From assembly GCF_030811215.1 (NCBI RefSeq), contig NZ_JAUSQM010000001.1:2418001-2482000 (forward strand): 64,000 nt of DNA, written 5' to 3'. The DNA is from Nocardioides massiliensis (lineage in GTDB: Bacteria > Actinomycetota > Actinomycetes > Propionibacteriales > Nocardioidaceae). Positions 48,876-58,774 of this stretch are shown here, piece by piece (positions within the stretch are counted from its first letter, which is position 1; each line of letters starts with the position of its first letter). The translations under genes and the position numbers were made by a program. Under the pieces are notes generated by a model, which saw nothing but the letters and a program-made list of their open reading frames with translations, had not been told where the DNA came from and searched no databases.

Positions 48876-50117
48876 TCAGGCGGCGATTTGGTGGTGTTCG
48901 TTGAGGACGCGTTGGAAGGCTCGGTGCTGGCTAGGGTCGTAGGTGGCCCGGTCTTGCCAGCAGCGCCAGATGATGTCGACCCAGGCGCGGGCGAGGATCC
49001 GGACGGCGTGGGGGTGGTCGTGGTTGCGTGCCCTGGCGCGGTTGTAGAGGTCGGCGGCCCACGGGTTGGCGTGTCGGGAGTCAGCGGCGAAGTCACACAG
49101 GGCGTCGCGGAGTTCTTTGTCGCATCCCCACCGGAAGGTGACGGCTTTGACCTTGCCGGACTGCCGCGTCGAGGGCGCGACGCCGGCCAGACAGGCCAGG
49201 GAGTCGGCGGTGGGGAACCTGCCGCGGGCGTCCCCGATCTCGGCGAGCAGTCGCGCGGCGCGCACGGTCCCGGAGCGAGGCAGCGAGGTCACGACGTGCG
49301 CGTCGGGGTGGACGTCGAGTTGCTCAGCGATCGAGTCCGCGAGCGTGGCGATCTGGGTGTTCAAGCTCCGCAGGACCGCGACGAACGCGAGCGTGGTTGC
49401 GGCATGGGGGCCGGTTTCAGCACCGGTGGTGCCGCGGGGCGCAGCGAGCAGCCGTTGGTGCAACACGGCAGGGTCGGTGCGCCCGGAGTAGGCGAGCTTC
49501 TTCAGCCATGCTGCGAGCCGGTCGGCGGTGAGCCAGTCGGCTTTGGTCTGGGTGGGGAACCGTTCCAGGAAGGACAGGCTGATCGCGGAGTCCAGGTGGG
49601 CGAACAGGTCCACGATGCCGGGGAACACGACCTGCAGGTGCGCGCGGAGCTGGTTGGCTGCCGCGACGCGGTGCGCGACCAGGTCCCGACGAGCACGCAC
49701 GCTGGAGCGCAGCGCTTGGGTGGCCGGGGTCGATCTGGTCAGCGGGGTCAGGCGACGGCGGTCGGTGCGGACCACATCTGCCAGGACGTAGGCGTCGAAC
49801 CGGTCGTCCTTGTTGCCGGCCGAGCCGTAGCGCGAGCGGAGGTTCTTGACCTGGTTGGGGCTGATCACCAGCACGGTCAGCTCGGTGGCAAGCAAGGCAT
49901 CGATGACGGGCCCGTCGCCGCGTTCGATGCCGATCTCGACGACCTCAGCTGCCAACAGACGTCGTACGAGTCGTTTGAGGCCGGCAGCGGTGTGCTCGAC
50001 GGTGAACCGGTCAAGCACCTCGCCGTCGGGGTCCAGGATGCACACGACGTGGTCGTCCTTGGCCCAGTCCAGACCGGCGCACACTCGTGGTCGGGTCGCT
50101 TCAGGGGTCACACTCAT
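48876..50117 (-). CDS. IS110-family transposase (DEDD/serine recombinase)
   Basis: 413 residues, full length. The N-terminal RuvC-like domain shows Asp17 (GLDWAKDD), Glu65 (EIGIERGDGP) and Asp105/Asp108 (NKDDRFDAYVLAD). The C-terminal Transposase_20 domain has SLPRSGTVRAARLLAEIGD and APSTRQSGK, where Ser316 or Ser320 would be the nucleophile. ATG 50117 is chosen because GAGGAA lies six bases upstream; the frame extends to 50153 without an SD. IS110 enzymes use a bridge RNA encoded in the element, and a candidate is in the adjacent non-coding end. No frameshift or stop is seen, so the element may be active. Confidence 0.93.
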   Translation of the reverse strand: MSVTPEATRPRVCAGLDWAKDDHVVCILDPDGEVLDRFTVEHTAAGLKRLVRRLLAAEVVEIGIERGDGPVIDALLATELTVLVISPNQVKNLRSRYGSAGNKDDRFDAYVLADVVRTDRRRLTPLTRSTPATQALRSSVRARRDLVAHRVAAANQLRAHLQVVFPGIVDLFAHLDSAISLSFLERFPTQTKADWLTADRLAAWLKKLAYSGRTDPAVLHQRLLAAPRGTTGAETGPHAATTLAFVAVLRSLNTQIATLADSIAEQLDVHPDAHVVTSLPRSGTVRAARLLAEIGDARGRFPTADSLACLAGVAPSTRQSGKVKAVTFRWGCDKELRDALCDFAADSRHANPWAADLYNRARARNHDHPHAVRILARAWVDIIWRCWQDRATYDPSQHRAFQRVLNEHHQIAA

Positions 50118-50168
50118 GGTCAGTTCCTCGCTGTTGGAGCAGTGAGAGAACACCCGGTGGTCCCGGGA

Positions 50169-50227
50169 CCCTGCAGCCGGTCGCTCACTGATCGGCGCTC
50201 ATCGGCGCATAGCCCTGTAGCCGGTCG
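50169..50227. repeat. 15-base direct repeat inside the IS110 non-coding end
   Basis: CCCTGCAGCCGGTCG (50169-50183) and CCCTGTAGCCGGTCG (50213-50227) differ at one base and are 44 bases apart. The second copy overlaps the candidate donor-guide pair. A 12-bp perfect palindrome GGTCCCGGGACC (50159-50170) abuts the first copy. Confidence 0.7.
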
Positions 50228-50311
50228 GCGGGTCCTGGGCCACCGGACCTCGCAGAACTCACGCTGGACCTCGAAGGTCGAGCGACCGTGGCGATGGTCC
50301 GGTGGGGACCA
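50205..50311 (-). ncRNA. Candidate bridge RNA core of the paa-inserted IS110
   Basis: Read on the minus strand from the element end towards the transposase: a 6-bp hairpin (50295-50311), then GCCACGG (50286-50292) and ACCTTC (50273-50278), which match the left target flank (48838-48844) and the complement of the right flank (50351-50356). After a 5-bp hairpin (50231-50249) come CCGACC (50223-50228) and ACAGGGC (50212-50218), which match the right terminus (50341-50346) and the complement of the left terminus (48853-48859). The order hairpin, target pair, donor pair agrees with published bridge RNAs. Matches are only 6-7 bases and do not abut the presumed core evenly. RNA ends are not defined. 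Confidence 0.4.
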
Positions 50312-50362
50312 GGGGTGTACCGGCAACCCATCTGAAGCCACCGACCTGAGGAAGGTAATCCA

Positions 50363-50644
50363 GTGAGCGACTGGCCGCTGTGGGAGGTGTTCGTCCGACC
50401 GCGCCGCGGGTTGTCCCACCAGCACGTCGGGTCCCTGCACGCACCGGACGCGGAGCTCGCCCTGCGCAACGCCCGCGACCTCTACACCCGTCGCGGCGAG
50501 GGCGTCTCGCTGTGGGTCGTCCCCTCGAGCGCGGTCACCGCCTCGAGCCCGGAGGAGAAGGACGCGTTCTTCGACCCGAGCGCCGACAAGCCCTACCGCC
50601 ACCCGACCTTCTACGCCGTGCCCGAGGGGGTGCCGCACCTGTGA
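50363..50644 (+). CDS. paaB: 1,2-phenylacetyl-CoA epoxidase subunit PaaB
   Basis: 93 residues, normal length. PaaB bridges the PaaAC heterodimers and is required for activity. WPLWEVFVRPRRGLSHQHVGSLHAPD and NARDLYTRRGEGVSLWVVPS are diagnostic. GAGGAAGG precedes GTG 50363; the IS110 junction falls exactly on its first base. The element lies between this gene and its normal promoter, so expression now depends on read-through or a promoter in the element. The stop overlaps paaC by four bases. Confidence 0.95.
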   Translation: MSDWPLWEVFVRPRRGLSHQHVGSLHAPDAELALRNARDLYTRRGEGVSLWVVPSSAVTASSPEEKDAFFDPSADKPYRHPTFYAVPEGVPHL

Positions 50645-51375
50645 GCGTCTCGCCTCCCGCCGCCGCCATGCTCGACGCGGACGACCTGCTGGCGCTGGCC
50701 GACGACGCGCTGATCGCCGCCCAGCGGCTCGGCGGCTGGGTGAGCCTCGCGCCGGTCCTCGAGGAGGACGTCGCGCTCGCCAACATCGCCCTCGACCAGC
50801 TCGGCGTCGCCCGCGCCCTGCTGACCCGCTTCGGCGAGCTCGAGGGACGCGGGCGCAGCGAGGACGACCTGGCCTACTGGCGCACACCGGCGGAGCTCCG
50901 CAACGCGCTGCTGGTGGAGCGTCCCGACGGCCAGGACTTCGGCGTGCTCGTCGTACGCCTCCTGCTGCTCAGCACCGCGCAGCTGCACCGCTACGCCGCG
51001 CTGCGCTCCGTGCCCGACCCCACGGTCGCCGCGGTGCTGGCCAAGGCGGTCGCCGAGGTCAGCTATCACCGCGACCACGCCCGCACCTGGCTGCTGCGCC
51101 TCGGCGACGGCACCCACGAGTCCCACGACCGGGTGCAGCGGGCGCTGGAGGCGGAGTGGCCCTACCTGGCCGAGCTGTTGACGCCGCAGACCGGCGCGAC
51201 CGTCCGGGGCCAGCTGGCCGACGACATCGCCGCCGCGACGCTGGTCGTGCCGTCCGAGCCCGACGACCCCACGCCGTACGCCGGGGGCCGGGAGGGCCGC
51301 CACACCGAGCACCTCGCGCCGCTGCTGGCCACCATGCAGGAGGTCGCACGCGCCCACCCCGGAGCGGTCTGGTGA
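50641..51375 (+). CDS. paaC: 1,2-phenylacetyl-CoA epoxidase subunit PaaC
   Basis: 244 residues, the non-catalytic ferritin-like partner of PaaA. LGGWVSLAPVLEEDVALANIALDQLG, DLAYWRTPAELRNALLVERP and AEVSYHRDHARTWLLRLGDGT are typical. The normal family length is about 250. GTG 50641 overlaps paaB, and the stop overlaps paaD by four bases. It is probably intact. Confidence 0.94.
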   Translation: MSVSPPAAAMLDADDLLALADDALIAAQRLGGWVSLAPVLEEDVALANIALDQLGVARALLTRFGELEGRGRSEDDLAYWRTPAELRNALLVERPDGQDFGVLVVRLLLLSTAQLHRYAALRSVPDPTVAAVLAKAVAEVSYHRDHARTWLLRLGDGTHESHDRVQRALEAEWPYLAELLTPQTGATVRGQLADDIAAATLVVPSEPDDPTPYAGGREGRHTEHLAPLLATMQEVARAHPGAVW

Positions 51376-51893
51376 GCGCGCGGACGGTCCTGCGCGCGGA
51401 GCAGGCGTGGGCGATCGCCGGGAGCGTGCTCGACCCCGAGCTCCCCGTGCTCTCGCTCGCCGACCTGGGGGTCCTGCGTGGTGTCGTGGTCGCTCCCGAA
51501 GGCACCGTGCAGGTGCGGATCACCCCGACCTACCTGGGATGTCCCGCCGTCGAGACGATGGCGAGCGACCTCGTGGCCGCGTTCGCCGAGCACGGAGTCG
51601 AGGCGCACGTCGAGACGGTGTGGTCGCCGCCGTGGACGACCGACGCGATCACACCGACCGGGCTGGCGGCGCTGCGCGCGGCCGGGATCGCCCCGCCGAC
51701 GCCGCCGGACCCGTCCGCCGGCGGCGCCACGGCGCTCACCCTCGCCCCGACCCGGTACGCCGACCCGGCGTGCCCGCAGTGCGGGGCGGAGCGGTCCCGG
51801 CTCGTGTCGCGCTCGGGCCCGACAGCGTGCACGTCGCTGTGGGTCTGCGGGGCGTGCGAGGAGCCGTACGAGCACGTGCGGACGCTGCGGTGA
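51372..51893 (+). CDS. paaD: Phenylacetate epoxidase maturation protein PaaD (MIP18/SufT-like)
   Basis: 173 residues. PaaD is thought to help assemble the iron-sulfur or di-iron centres of the epoxidase. The N-terminal MIP18 domain has DPELPVLSLADLGVLR and TPTYLGCPAVETM; the C-terminal zinc-ribbon has CPQCGAERSRLVSR and VCGACEEPY. The GTG overlaps the paaC stop. It precedes paaE by 13 bases. Confidence 0.93.
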   Translation: MSARTVLRAEQAWAIAGSVLDPELPVLSLADLGVLRGVVVAPEGTVQVRITPTYLGCPAVETMASDLVAAFAEHGVEAHVETVWSPPWTTDAITPTGLAALRAAGIAPPTPPDPSAGGATALTLAPTRYADPACPQCGAERSRLVSRSGPTACTSLWVCGACEEPYEHVRTLR

Positions 51894-51906
51894 GGCGGAC
51901 CGTCCG

Positions 51907-53007
51907 ATGAGCGGGTTCCACCGGCTGCAGGTCGCCGACGTCACGCGTCTGACCGCCGACGCGGTCAGCATCGGGCTGTGCGTGCCGCCTGACCTGGCCG
52001 AGGTCTTCTGCCACCTCCCGGGCCAGCACGTCCCCGTGCGGGTGCCGGCGCACCTGCTGCTCGACGGCGCGGCCGAGGAGCGGCGTACCTATTCGGTGTG
52101 CGTGGCCCCGTCCCGGTCGCGGGCTCGAGGGGAGCTGCGCATCGGCGTACGCCGCCTCGCAGGCGGGCGGCTCTCCACCCACCTCGTCGAGGACCTGCGC
52201 CCCGGTGACGTGTTGGAGGTCGCCGCGCCCACGGGCCGGTTCGTGCTCGCCCCGACAGCTGCGGAGTCCGGTCCCGCCCACGTCGTCGGCATCGTCGGCG
52301 GGTCCGGCATCACGCCCGTGCTCGCCATCGCCGAGGAGCTCCTCGCCGCCGATCCCACCTCCCGGGTCACGCTCCTCGTCGTCAACCGCACGGCGGAGTC
52401 GGTGATGTTCGCCGAGGAGCTGGCCGACCTCAAGGACGCCCACCCCGCCCGCGTCGTGCTCACCCATGTGCTCACCCGCGAACCGCAGGCAGCGCCCGTG
52501 CTCTCGGGGCGACCCGACCCGCAGCGCTGGGCCCGGCTGCTCGACGCCGCGCTGACGGGTGCGCCGGCGGTCACCGGGTGGTATCTCTGTGGTCCGCTCG
52601 CCCTGGTCGACGAGGCACGCGACGCCGTCCGCGCACGCGGGGTGCCGGCGGACCGGGTGCACGTCGAGCTGTTCCACGCCGGGGCGCCGTTGGCGGCCCC
52701 CGCCGTGCCCGGTGACGAGGACGCCGCCGCGCACATCATCACCGCCCGGCTCGGCGGTCGCCTGACCACGGTCGCGACCCAGCCGTACGACGCCAGCGTC
52801 CTCGACGCCGTGCTCCGCGCTCGGACGGACGCGCCGTACGCCTGCCGCGGCGGGGTGTGTGGCACCTGCCGGGCCCAGGTCGTGTCCGGCGAGGTCGCGA
52901 TGGCGGACCAGTGGGCGCTCGAGGCCGCCGAGGTTGAGGCCGGCTACGTCCTCACCTGTCGCTCCCGGGCGACCACCGCCGTGCTGGAGCTGGACTACGA
53001 CGCCTGA
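51907..53007 (+). CDS. paaE: Phenylacetyl-CoA epoxidase reductase PaaE
   Basis: 366 residues. It passes electrons from NADPH through FAD and a plant-type 2Fe-2S cluster to PaaA. The FAD-binding domain (about 1-115) has RRTYSVCVAPS; the NAD(P) domain has VGIVGGSGITPVLAI and GWYLCGPLALVDEAR; the ferredoxin domain carries Cys313, Cys318, Cys321 (CRGGVCGTC) and Cys351 (LTCRS). It ends the paa cluster in this window: paaK, paaZ, paaG and the PaaR regulator are not here. Confidence 0.95.
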   Translation: MSGFHRLQVADVTRLTADAVSIGLCVPPDLAEVFCHLPGQHVPVRVPAHLLLDGAAEERRTYSVCVAPSRSRARGELRIGVRRLAGGRLSTHLVEDLRPGDVLEVAAPTGRFVLAPTAAESGPAHVVGIVGGSGITPVLAIAEELLAADPTSRVTLLVVNRTAESVMFAEELADLKDAHPARVVLTHVLTREPQAAPVLSGRPDPQRWARLLDAALTGAPAVTGWYLCGPLALVDEARDAVRARGVPADRVHVELFHAGAPLAAPAVPGDEDAAAHIITARLGGRLTTVATQPYDASVLDAVLRARTDAPYACRGGVCGTCRAQVVSGEVAMADQWALEAAEVEAGYVLTCRSRATTAVLELDYDA

Positions 53008-53098
53008 CCCACCCGGCCGCGTGACCTGCGTAACCCCCGTCGGCCCGCCCTCGTTGGGGTCCACAGTGCCGGCGACGGGCCGGCAGGGCGGAGGACAG

Positions 53099-54013
53099 AT
53101 GACGTCCGAGTCGTGGCAGCGCACCCGAAGCACCTCGGGCGCCCGAAGCACCCGGGGCCCCCGGCGGATGCGGGTCGCAGCGTTGCTGACCGCGGCGCTC
53201 GCCACGGTGGCGACGATCCTCGCGACCACACCGCTTGCGGCCCAGGCGATCGTCGGCGGCAGCGCCGCAGCCCCGGGCGAGTTCGGCTTCATGGTCTCCG
53301 TCCAGGCCGCCGACCGCACCGGCTCCGACGCCCACTTCTGCGGTGGCTCGGTGCTGCGCAAGCGCCTGGTGCTGACCGCCGCCCACTGCGTCACCGGCAA
53401 CGAGCCGCGCGACCTGCGCCTGGTCGTCGGTGCCCACCACCTCGACTCCCGGCGGGGCACGGCGTACGCCGTCGACAAGATCGTCATCCACCCGCGCTAC
53501 GCCGAGACCGGCACCCACGACGTGGCCCTGCTGCGCACCACCCGCCCGATCACCGGGGCCCGGATCCCCGTGGTCGCGGCGGGCAACGACGCCTTCGAGC
53601 GCAACGGCGCACGCCTGACCGTGACCGGGTGGGGCACGACGTTCTTCCTGCTCGGACCACCGTCCACGGTGCTGCGCAAGGTCGACGTACAGGCCGTCTC
53701 CGACTCCGGGTGCCTGCTCAACGGGCTGATGGGGTTCCGCCCCCGCACCGAGATGTGTGCCCAGACCCTGCTCGGCGACTCCTGCCAGGGCGACTCCGGT
53801 GGGCCGCTCTTCGGTCGCCGCGCCAACGGTCGCCCGGTCCAGGTCGGCGTGGTCAGCTATGGCCTGGGGTGTGCGACACCGCTGTTCCCCGGGGTGTACG
53901 CCGAGCTCAACAGTCCCGCGATCCGCTCGTTCCTCGTCGACACCGTGAAGTCCGAGGCAGCCGCGATCCGCAAGGCCCAGCGCCGCAGCTCCGCCGCGCG
54001 CCGCAACCGCTAG
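53099..54013 (+). CDS. Secreted trypsin-like serine protease
   Basis: 304 residues, S1A family. A signal peptide ends near TPLAAQA, and IVGG at residues 51-54 marks the zymogen cleavage site. The triad is His96 (TAAHC), Asp141 (HDVALL) and Ser233 (GDSGGPLF). Six or seven cysteines suggest disulfides, and the C-terminus is basic ([14 protein letters not shown]). GGAGGACAG precedes ATG 53099. It resembles trypsin-like proteases of Streptomyces. A strong hairpin follows. Confidence 0.92.
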   Translation: MTSESWQRTRSTSGARSTRGPRRMRVAALLTAALATVATILATTPLAAQAIVGGSAAAPGEFGFMVSVQAADRTGSDAHFCGGSVLRKRLVLTAAHCVTGNEPRDLRLVVGAHHLDSRRGTAYAVDKIVIHPRYAETGTHDVALLRTTRPITGARIPVVAAGNDAFERNGARLTVTGWGTTFFLLGPPSTVLRKVDVQAVSDSGCLLNGLMGFRPRTEMCAQTLLGDSCQGDSGGPLFGRRANGRPVQVGVVSYGLGCATPLFPGVYAELNSPAIRSFLVDTVKSEAAAIRKAQRRSSAARRNR

Positions 54014-54044
54014 CCCCCGCCCGCGGCCCTGCCGCCCCCGATGT

Positions 54045-54085
54045 TCCGGCCGTGCCGGGCGCCCTCCACGCCCGGCACGGCCGGA
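54045..54085 (+). terminator. 17-bp terminator hairpin after the protease gene
   Basis: TCCGGCCGTGCCGGGCG (54045-54061) pairs perfectly with its complement at 54069-54085 over a 7-base loop. No T-run follows. It separates the protease gene from the thyA promoter. Confidence 0.75.
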
Positions 54086-54115
54086 CGCCTGCACCTGCGG
54101 TGCCCGCGGACGCTC

Positions 54116-54121
54116 TAGGCT
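54116..54121 (+). promoter_or_regulatory. -10 element for leaderless thyA transcript
   Basis: TAGGCT ends seven bases before GTG 54129, without a ribosome binding site. Confidence 0.5.
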
Positions 54122-54128
54122 CTCAACC

Positions 54129-54944
54129 GTGCAGGCATACCTCGATCTCGTGCGCCGGATCCTCGACGAGGGCGTCGATCGCGACGACCGCACCGGGACC
54201 GGGACGCGCAGCGTCTTCGGCCACCAGCTGCGCTTCGACCTCAACGCCGGGTTCCCGCTGGTGACGACCAAGAAGGTCCACACGCGCTCGGTGTTCGCCG
54301 AGCTGCTGTGGTTCCTGCGCGGCGACACCAACGTCGCCTGGCTGCAGGAGCGCAACGTGACGATCTGGGACGAGTGGGCCGACGAGAACGGCGACCTTGG
54401 ACCGGTGTACGGCGCCCAGTGGCGCTCCTGGCCGACCCCGAGCGGGGAGCACGTCGACCAGCTCGCGCAGGTGGTCGAGCAGATCCGTCGCGACCCGAGC
54501 TCGCGGCGCCACGTCGTGTCGGCGTGGAACGTCGCCGACATCCCGCAGATGGCGCTCGCGCCGTGCCATGCGCTGTTCCAGTTCTACGTCGCGCCCGACC
54601 CGACCGGCGAGACGCCTGGTCGGCTCTCGTGCCAGCTCTACCAGCGCTCGGCCGACGTCTTCCTCGGGGTGCCGTTCAACATCGCCTCCTACGCGCTGCT
54701 GACCCACATGGTCGCCCAGGTGACCGGCCTGGGCGTGGGCGACTTCGTCCACACCTTCGGCGACGCGCACCTCTATGCCAACCACTTCGACCAGGCGCGC
54801 CTGCAGCTCACCCGGGAGCCCCGGCCGCTGCCGACGCTGCGCCTGGACGCGGGCGTGACGCAGCTCGACGCGTTCGAGCTCGAGCACATCAGCGTCGAGG
54901 GCTACGACCCGCACCCGGCCATCGCCGCGCCGATCGCGGTCTGA
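54129..54944 (+). CDS. thyA: Thymidylate synthase (ThyA)
   Basis: 271 residues. It methylates dUMP to dTMP with methylene-tetrahydrofolate, producing dihydrofolate. The nucleophile Cys146 lies in [11 protein letters not shown], and [37 protein letters not shown] and GDAHLYANH are diagnostic. The dfrA gene, which recycles its product, begins one base after the stop. Confidence 0.97.
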   Translation: MQAYLDLVRRILDEGVDRDDRTGTGTRSVFGHQLRFDLNAGFPLVTTKKVHTRSVFAELLWFLRGDTNVAWLQERNVTIWDEWADENGDLGPVYGAQWRSWPTPSGEHVDQLAQVVEQIRRDPSSRRHVVSAWNVADIPQMALAPCHALFQFYVAPDPTGETPGRLSCQLYQRSADVFLGVPFNIASYALLTHMVAQVTGLGVGDFVHTFGDAHLYANHFDQARLQLTREPRPLPTLRLDAGVTQLDAFELEHISVEGYDPHPAIAAPIAV

Positions 54945-54945
54945 G

Positions 54946-55446
54946 ATGCCGCGCGACGACGGCGGCCCCGAGCCGCGGATGATCCTGGTCGCCGCGGTGG
55001 CGGACAACGGGGTGATCGCCCGCGACGGCGCCATCCCGTGGGACCTGCCCGAGGACATGCGGCACTTCCGGCGCACGACGACCGGGCACGCGATGCTCAT
55101 GGGCCGCACGACGTACGACGAGATGGGTGCGCTGCCCCAGCGCACGAGCATCGTCCTCACCCGCAACCCGGACTTCGTCGCCCACGACGCCCACGTCGTC
55201 CACGACATCGACCAGGCACTCGCGCTCGCGGCGAAGCTCCACCCCGACCAGCCGCTGATGGTCGTCGGCGGGGCGCAGATCTATCGCCTCGCCCTGGAGT
55301 CCGGGGCGCAGGAGCAGGTGCTCAGCGAGGTGCACCTCTCGCCCGAGGGCGACACGTTCTATCCCGACTGGGACCGCTCCGCGTGGCGCGAGGACCGGCG
55401 CGAGCCCCACGACGGCTTCGACATCGTGTGGTGGGTACGGCGGTGA
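54946..55446 (+). CDS. dfrA: Dihydrofolate reductase
   Basis: 166 residues. It reduces dihydrofolate to tetrahydrofolate. MILVAAVADNGVIARDGAIPWDLPEDM, HAMLMGRTTYDEMG and VVGGAQIYRLAL are the hallmark segments. It is coupled to thyA. Its stop overlaps the following lipoprotein gene by four bases. Confidence 0.95.
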   Translation: MPRDDGGPEPRMILVAAVADNGVIARDGAIPWDLPEDMRHFRRTTTGHAMLMGRTTYDEMGALPQRTSIVLTRNPDFVAHDAHVVHDIDQALALAAKLHPDQPLMVVGGAQIYRLALESGAQEQVLSEVHLSPEGDTFYPDWDRSAWREDRREPHDGFDIVWWVRR

Positions 55447-56066
55447 GGGTCGCCGCCGGTCTGGTGGCGCTGGTGCTGCTCGCCGCGTGCGGTGCGGACC
55501 CCTACTACCGCGGTGAGCTGGACACGGACGAGCGCGTGCCGGCGACCGCCCGCTCGACGGCGGCGGCACTGCTGGACCACCTCGAGGACGTGGACGTCCG
55601 CGCCGTCGGTGGGGTCGAGGACACCGACGCCACCGACGACCCGCGCCCGGTCCTGATCGCCACGGCCGCGATCGACGACGCCGAGGTCTCGGTGTCGGTG
55701 GCGCCGGAGGACCCGGACCTGGACGGTGCGCAGCTGTGCGGTGCGCTGGCGCGGTGGTGCAGCGACGCGGTCGCCACCGACGACGAGGGGAACCGGACGC
55801 CGTACCAGGTGCTGTGGCAGCCCGCCGGCGCCGCGACGGGTCAGGGCACGGCCGGCATGGTCCTGCTGCGGGGTGACGCACGCGTGTCGGTGACCGTCGC
55901 CGGCGCGCGGATCCCGTCCTCGGTCGACTGGACCCGATTCCCCGTCTCGCGCACGGTGCTCGAGTCGATCCTGCTCGACCCCGCGATCGCCCTGGAGACG
56001 ACGCCGGAGCTCCTCGCCGATGGCGAGGAGATCGCCGACTTCCAGGACCGTGCGTTCGGACTGTGA
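55443..56066 (+). CDS. Predicted lipoprotein of unknown function
   Basis: 207 residues. A short N-terminus and hydrophobic run end in the lipobox LAAC (about residues 13-16). The mature part is acidic and Asp-rich with VEDTDATDDPRPVLIATAAID and the paired cysteines of LCGALARWCSDAV. I recognise no domain. GTG 55443 overlaps the dfrA stop, so it is probably transcribed with thyA-dfrA. Confidence 0.65.
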   Translation: MRVAAGLVALVLLAACGADPYYRGELDTDERVPATARSTAAALLDHLEDVDVRAVGGVEDTDATDDPRPVLIATAAIDDAEVSVSVAPEDPDLDGAQLCGALARWCSDAVATDDEGNRTPYQVLWQPAGAATGQGTAGMVLLRGDARVSVTVAGARIPSSVDWTRFPVSRTVLESILLDPAIALETTPELLADGEEIADFQDRAFGL

Positions 56067-56089
56067 CGAGGAGCGGGGCAACCGGGCGA

Positions 56090-56095
56090 TAGCCT
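56090..56095 (+). promoter_or_regulatory. -10 element for leaderless dapA transcript
   Basis: TAGCCT ends six bases before ATG 56102, without a ribosome binding site. Confidence 0.5.
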
Positions 56096-56101
56096 GAGCC
56101 C

Positions 56102-57049
56102 ATGACCACGCCCCTCGATCCCGCTGCGCCGTCCGGCGCTGCCAGCGCGCCCTTCGGGACGGCCCAAGCGCCCTTCGGGACGATGCTGACTGCGATGGCC
56201 ACCGCGTTCCGTCCCGACGGCACGCTCGACCTCGAGGGCACCCAGCGCATCGCCAAGCACCTGGTCGCGACCGGCAACGACGGGCTCGTGGTCTCCGGCA
56301 CCACCGGCGAGTCGGCGACGACGACCAAGGAGGAGGACGGCGAGATCCTCGCCGCCGTCCGCGACGCCGTCGGTCCCGAGGTCGTCCTGGTCGCCGGGGT
56401 CGGCACCAACGACACCAGCACCTCGACGTTCCTCGCGCGCCAGGCCCGCGAGCGGGGCGCCGACGGCGTACTGCTCGTGACGCCGTACTACAACAAACCC
56501 GGCCAGCGCGGCATCGTGCACCACTTCCGTCAGGTCATCGACGCCGCCGAGCTCCCGGTGATGCTCTACGACGTCCCGGGCCGCACCGGCAGCCAGATCG
56601 CCCTGGCGTCCTACCGCGAGCTCGTCGGGCTCGAGCCCGTCGTCGCCGTGAAGGACGCGGTCGGCGACATGCCCCGCGCCGCGCAGCTGGTCGACCTCGG
56701 GTACGCCGTCTACTCCGGCGACGACGTCAACACGCTCGGCTTCCTGGCCCACGGCGCCGTGGGCCTGGTGTCGGTGGTCGGTCACGTCGCCGGGCGTGAG
56801 CTCGCCACGATGATCCGCACGTTCCTGAGCGGCAACCACGACGGGGCGCGCGAGATCTTCCTGCGGCTGCTGCCGGCGTTCGAGGCGGTCATGGGCGTGG
56901 CCAACTACGGCGCGACGACGGCGAAGGCCTCGCTCGAGCTGCTCGGCGTGCTCGACAACCGCCACGTCCGCTCGCCGCTGGTGGCGCTCGACGACGACGA
57001 GCTGGCAGCGCTGCGGTCGGGCCTCGCGGCCGCCGGCCTCCTGCCCTGA
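56102..57049 (+). CDS. dapA: 4-hydroxy-tetrahydrodipicolinate synthase
   Basis: 315 residues. It condenses pyruvate and aspartate semialdehyde, the first step of the DAP/lysine branch. The Schiff-base lysine is Lys184 (VVAVKDAVGD), and VTPYYNKPGQRG holds the catalytic tyrosine (Tyr129/130). GTTGES is the carboxylate-binding motif. The N-terminus has two APFGT repeats (SAPFGTAQAPFGTM), so a later start is possible. RNase J follows after 26 bases, a conserved actinobacterial pair. Confidence 0.95.
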   Translation: MTTPLDPAAPSGAASAPFGTAQAPFGTMLTAMATAFRPDGTLDLEGTQRIAKHLVATGNDGLVVSGTTGESATTTKEEDGEILAAVRDAVGPEVVLVAGVGTNDTSTSTFLARQARERGADGVLLVTPYYNKPGQRGIVHHFRQVIDAAELPVMLYDVPGRTGSQIALASYRELVGLEPVVAVKDAVGDMPRAAQLVDLGYAVYSGDDVNTLGFLAHGAVGLVSVVGHVAGRELATMIRTFLSGNHDGAREIFLRLLPAFEAVMGVANYGATTAKASLELLGVLDNRHVRSPLVALDDDELAALRSGLAAAGLLP

Positions 57050-57075
57050 CCGAACGACTCGAAGGACCGCGCTCC

Positions 57076-58767
<1,692 letters not shown>

Positions 58768-58774
58768 GCGCGGC

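Larger units (their letters stand above)
48851..50346 (-). mobile_element. IS110-family insertion between paaA and paaB
   Basis: About 1.5 kb with a complete transposase on the minus strand. TGAG occurs on both sides (48847-48850 and 50347-50350). Removing the element and one TGAG would join the paaA stop directly to the GAGGAAGG ribosome binding site and GTG of paaB, a normal operon junction, which is why I place the ends here. There are no long terminal inverted repeats, as usual for IS110. Gene-coding orientation opposes the paa operon. TTGACA lies near the left terminus on the minus strand (48859-48864). Confidence 0.85.
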
